Positions 62,651 to 64,000 of a DNA stretch of 64,000 nt are shown piece by piece. Each line of letters opens with the position of its first letter. Position 1 is the stretch's first letter. The notes beneath the pieces are model-generated. The model worked only from the letters and a program-made list of their open reading frames with translations. It searched no databases and was not told the DNA's origin. Source of the DNA: Allocoprobacillus sp002160865 (GTDB lineage Bacteria; Bacillota_I; Bacilli_A; Erysipelotrichales; Coprobacillaceae); NCBI RefSeq assembly GCF_042850985.1, contig NZ_AP031415.1, forward strand, positions 1 to 64,000. The letters run 5' to 3'. A program made the position numbers and the translations under genes.

Positions 62651-63418
62651 ATGTTTACAATTTCTAATTTTACAAATAATAATGATGTGAAAATCATTAA
62701 TGAAAAAGGACCTTTTCAAGTGATTGAATATCAACGTGATTTAAGTGTAATGCCACATCATGCACAAACAGCTTATTTTTGTAGTGAAATGAATATTCGT
62801 AAAAGACAGGTTATTTGTGATATAAGTCAAGCTGATGTTGTAGTACAGGCAGGAGCCATGCAATGGATGGTTGGCAATGTCTATGCAACAACAGGATTAA
62901 AGGGTGTAGGTGATTTGTTATCTAAAGCGGTAAGGGGAAAAGTGACTGGAGAATCAGCAATTAAACCAGAATATACTGGAGATGGAATCCTTGTATTAGA
63001 ACCTACATATAAACATATTTTATTACTTGATCTTGATGAATGGAATCAATCTGTTGTATTAGATGATGGATTATTTTTAGCTTGTGATGCAAAGTTAAAA
63101 CATAAGGCAGTTATGCGTTCTAATTTATCATCAGCGACAATGGGAAATGAAGGGTTATTTAATCTTGGAATAGAAGGTTCTGGTATTGTATGTTTAGAAT
63201 CAGAATGTCCACAAGAAGAACTTATTGAAGTGACTTTAAAAGATGATGTTTTAAAAATTGATGGGAATATGGCTATTGCATGGAGTGGAACTCTTGAGTT
63301 CAAAGTAGAACGTTCTGGAAAAACATTAGCAGGATCAGCAGCATCTGGTGAAGGACTTGTGAATGTTTATCGTGGAACAGGAAAAGTTTTGATTGCACCA
63401 GTTGAATCAAGAAAATAG
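62651..63418 (+). CDS. AIM24-family protein
   Basis: A 255-residue beta-rich protein of the AIM24/TIGR00266 family, with AGAMQWMVGNVYATTG (near 76-91), GEGSGIVCLES-type core (IEGSGIVCLESE) and GEGLVNVYRGTGKVLIAPV at the end. Family function is unclear in bacteria. It has its own promoter and a bidirectional terminator, so it is a single gene. Confidence 0.9.
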   Translation: MFTISNFTNNNDVKIINEKGPFQVIEYQRDLSVMPHHAQTAYFCSEMNIRKRQVICDISQADVVVQAGAMQWMVGNVYATTGLKGVGDLLSKAVRGKVTGESAIKPEYTGDGILVLEPTYKHILLLDLDEWNQSVVLDDGLFLACDAKLKHKAVMRSNLSSATMGNEGLFNLGIEGSGIVCLESECPQEELIEVTLKDDVLKIDGNMAIAWSGTLEFKVERSGKTLAGSAASGEGLVNVYRGTGKVLIAPVESRK

Positions 63419-63425
63419 ATATAAA

Positions 63426-63463
63426 AAAGGATTGAAAACGAAACTTTCAATCCTTTGTTTTTT
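63426..63463. terminator. Bidirectional terminator
   Basis: AAAGGATTGAAA (63426-63437) pairs with TTTCAATCCTTT (63445-63456), with T runs on both sides. It separates the convergent AIM24 and MupG-like genes. Confidence 0.88.
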
Positions 63464-64000
63464 TACTTTAAGATTTTAAAATGATGTCCAGGTTTAATGA
63501 AATCTAACAACATTAATTCTTCAGGTTTTACAGTAGCTACTAAGTTACGTTCACCATCATTAGGAATTTCAGTTAAAACAATTTCAAGTTCACCACGATA
63601 GTGTGCTAAATTATCATTAACAATTAATACATCTCCACGAGTGAAAACTTTTTTACCAGGATCTCTATATGGAATAGATTGTGATTCTACATTCATTTGA
63701 GAATCTTTTCCCATATCTCCATCTTGAACACTTTTCTTTTCTTTAAACCATACACGTGGTGATGAAGATCTTAACATAAATGATGAATGATCATAACGAT
63801 CCCAATGAGGGGCAAAATCATACATGATTTCTTTTTCGTTTTGACTAATACCTTCAGCTTCATCCACTCTAATTTCAATAGCTTGTAAATTGACTTTAGC
63901 TAGAGCTTCTAATTCTTCATCAGTTGCTGGATAGTTTCCAATTAAAATATCATCAACATCTCCAGTCGCTAACATATAACGTGCTTGTAAATCAATTGGT
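63463..64000 (-). CDS. MupG/DUF871-type glycosidase, C-terminal part (cut by window end)
   Basis: The reading frame is open to the window edge, so the gene continues beyond 64000 and only about 179 codons are visible. ARYMLATGDVDDILIGN belongs to the end of the TIM barrel. The tail RGDVLIVNDNLAHYRGELEIVLTEIPNDGERN with ELMLLDFIKPGHHF is the cyclophilin-like C-terminal domain of the DUF871 family. MupG members hydrolyse 6-phospho-muropeptide sugars in wall recycling. The active site is outside the window. Confidence 0.82.
   Translation of the reverse strand, partial: PIDLQARYMLATGDVDDILIGNYPATDEELEALAKVNLQAIEIRVDEAEGISQNEKEIMYDFAPHWDRYDHSSFMLRSSSPRVWFKEKKSVQDGDMGKDSQMNVESQSIPYRDPGKKVFTRGDVLIVNDNLAHYRGELEIVLTEIPNDGERNLVATVKPEELMLLDFIKPGHHFKILK

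Overview
The window looks like the replication-origin region of a low-GC Gram-positive bacterium (Bacillota). The DNA is visibly AT-rich and strong GGAGG-type ribosome sites precede most genes. The order dnaA-dnaN-(insert)-yaaA-recF-gyrB-gyrA is the classic oriC neighbourhood. A T-box before serS, a small bacterial SRP RNA, a dlt operon and sporulation-type genes (spoIID, spoIIQ, a BofA-like gene, a CotJC-like ferritin-fold gene) all fit a spore-forming Firmicute. My inference is an Erysipelotrichia/Coprobacillaceae-like gut anaerobe; this rests on overall gene content and not on a marker comparison.

Layout. 1-2.7 kb: origin with DnaA boxes, dnaA, dnaN. 2.7-7.5 kb: a response regulator, histidine kinase, ABC ATPase and FtsX-type permease module inserted into the replication cluster. 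7.6-13.4 kb: yaaA, recF, gyrB, gyrA. 13.5-16.6 kb: small hypotheticals, a DUF4230 protein and a dicarboxylate/amino-acid symporter. 16.6-17.5 kb: two tandem copies of about 445 bp, each encoding a 38-residue membrane peptide with a predicted convergent antisense RNA; this looks like a duplicated type I toxin-antitoxin locus and is absent from ordinary ORF lists because of its size. 17.5-20.7 kb: acetyltransferase, T-box-serS, a YczE-like membrane protein and its MarR regulator. 20.8-25.1 kb: dlt operon in the order A-C-B-D. 25.2-33.5 kb: SRP RNA, tadA, BI-1-like gene, dnaX, ybaB, recR, bofA-like, tmk, holB, ricT, trmN6-like, rsmI. 33.6-36.3 kb: fruK and fruA. 37-44.8 kb: cell-wall hydrolases, YitT, ferritin-like protein, acetyltransferases, aldo/keto reductase, spoIID, spoIIQ. 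45-48.3 kb: mbl, two HAD phosphatases, thioesterase. 48.3-55.2 kb: RpiR regulator and a ceramidase-like gene divergent from a PTS EIIC, ChbG, AtuA-type and 3-hydroxyacyl-CoA dehydrogenase operon. 55.3-60.2 kb: polyamine-type ABC operon (xre-cupin, potA, potB, potC, potD). 60.3-64 kb: small redox, nuclease and AIM24 genes and a MupG/DUF871-type gene cut by the window end.

The most interesting signals are: (1) the duplicated toxin/antisense locus, in which the toxin mRNA 5' leader and the predicted antisense RNA start with nearly the same sequence and could compete for one 3' target; (2) three sporulation-type genes (bofA-like, CotJC-like, spoIID) whose ribosome site or start codon lies inside the terminator hairpin of the preceding gene, with a sigma-E-like -10 element in the hairpin loop; (3) a PotA ATPase with about 150 extra residues forming two Ig-like repeats inside its TOBE domain; (4) three 11-bp-spaced TGTCA repeats before the inserted ABC transporter genes; (5) a hairpin between the ribosome site and start codon of chbG.
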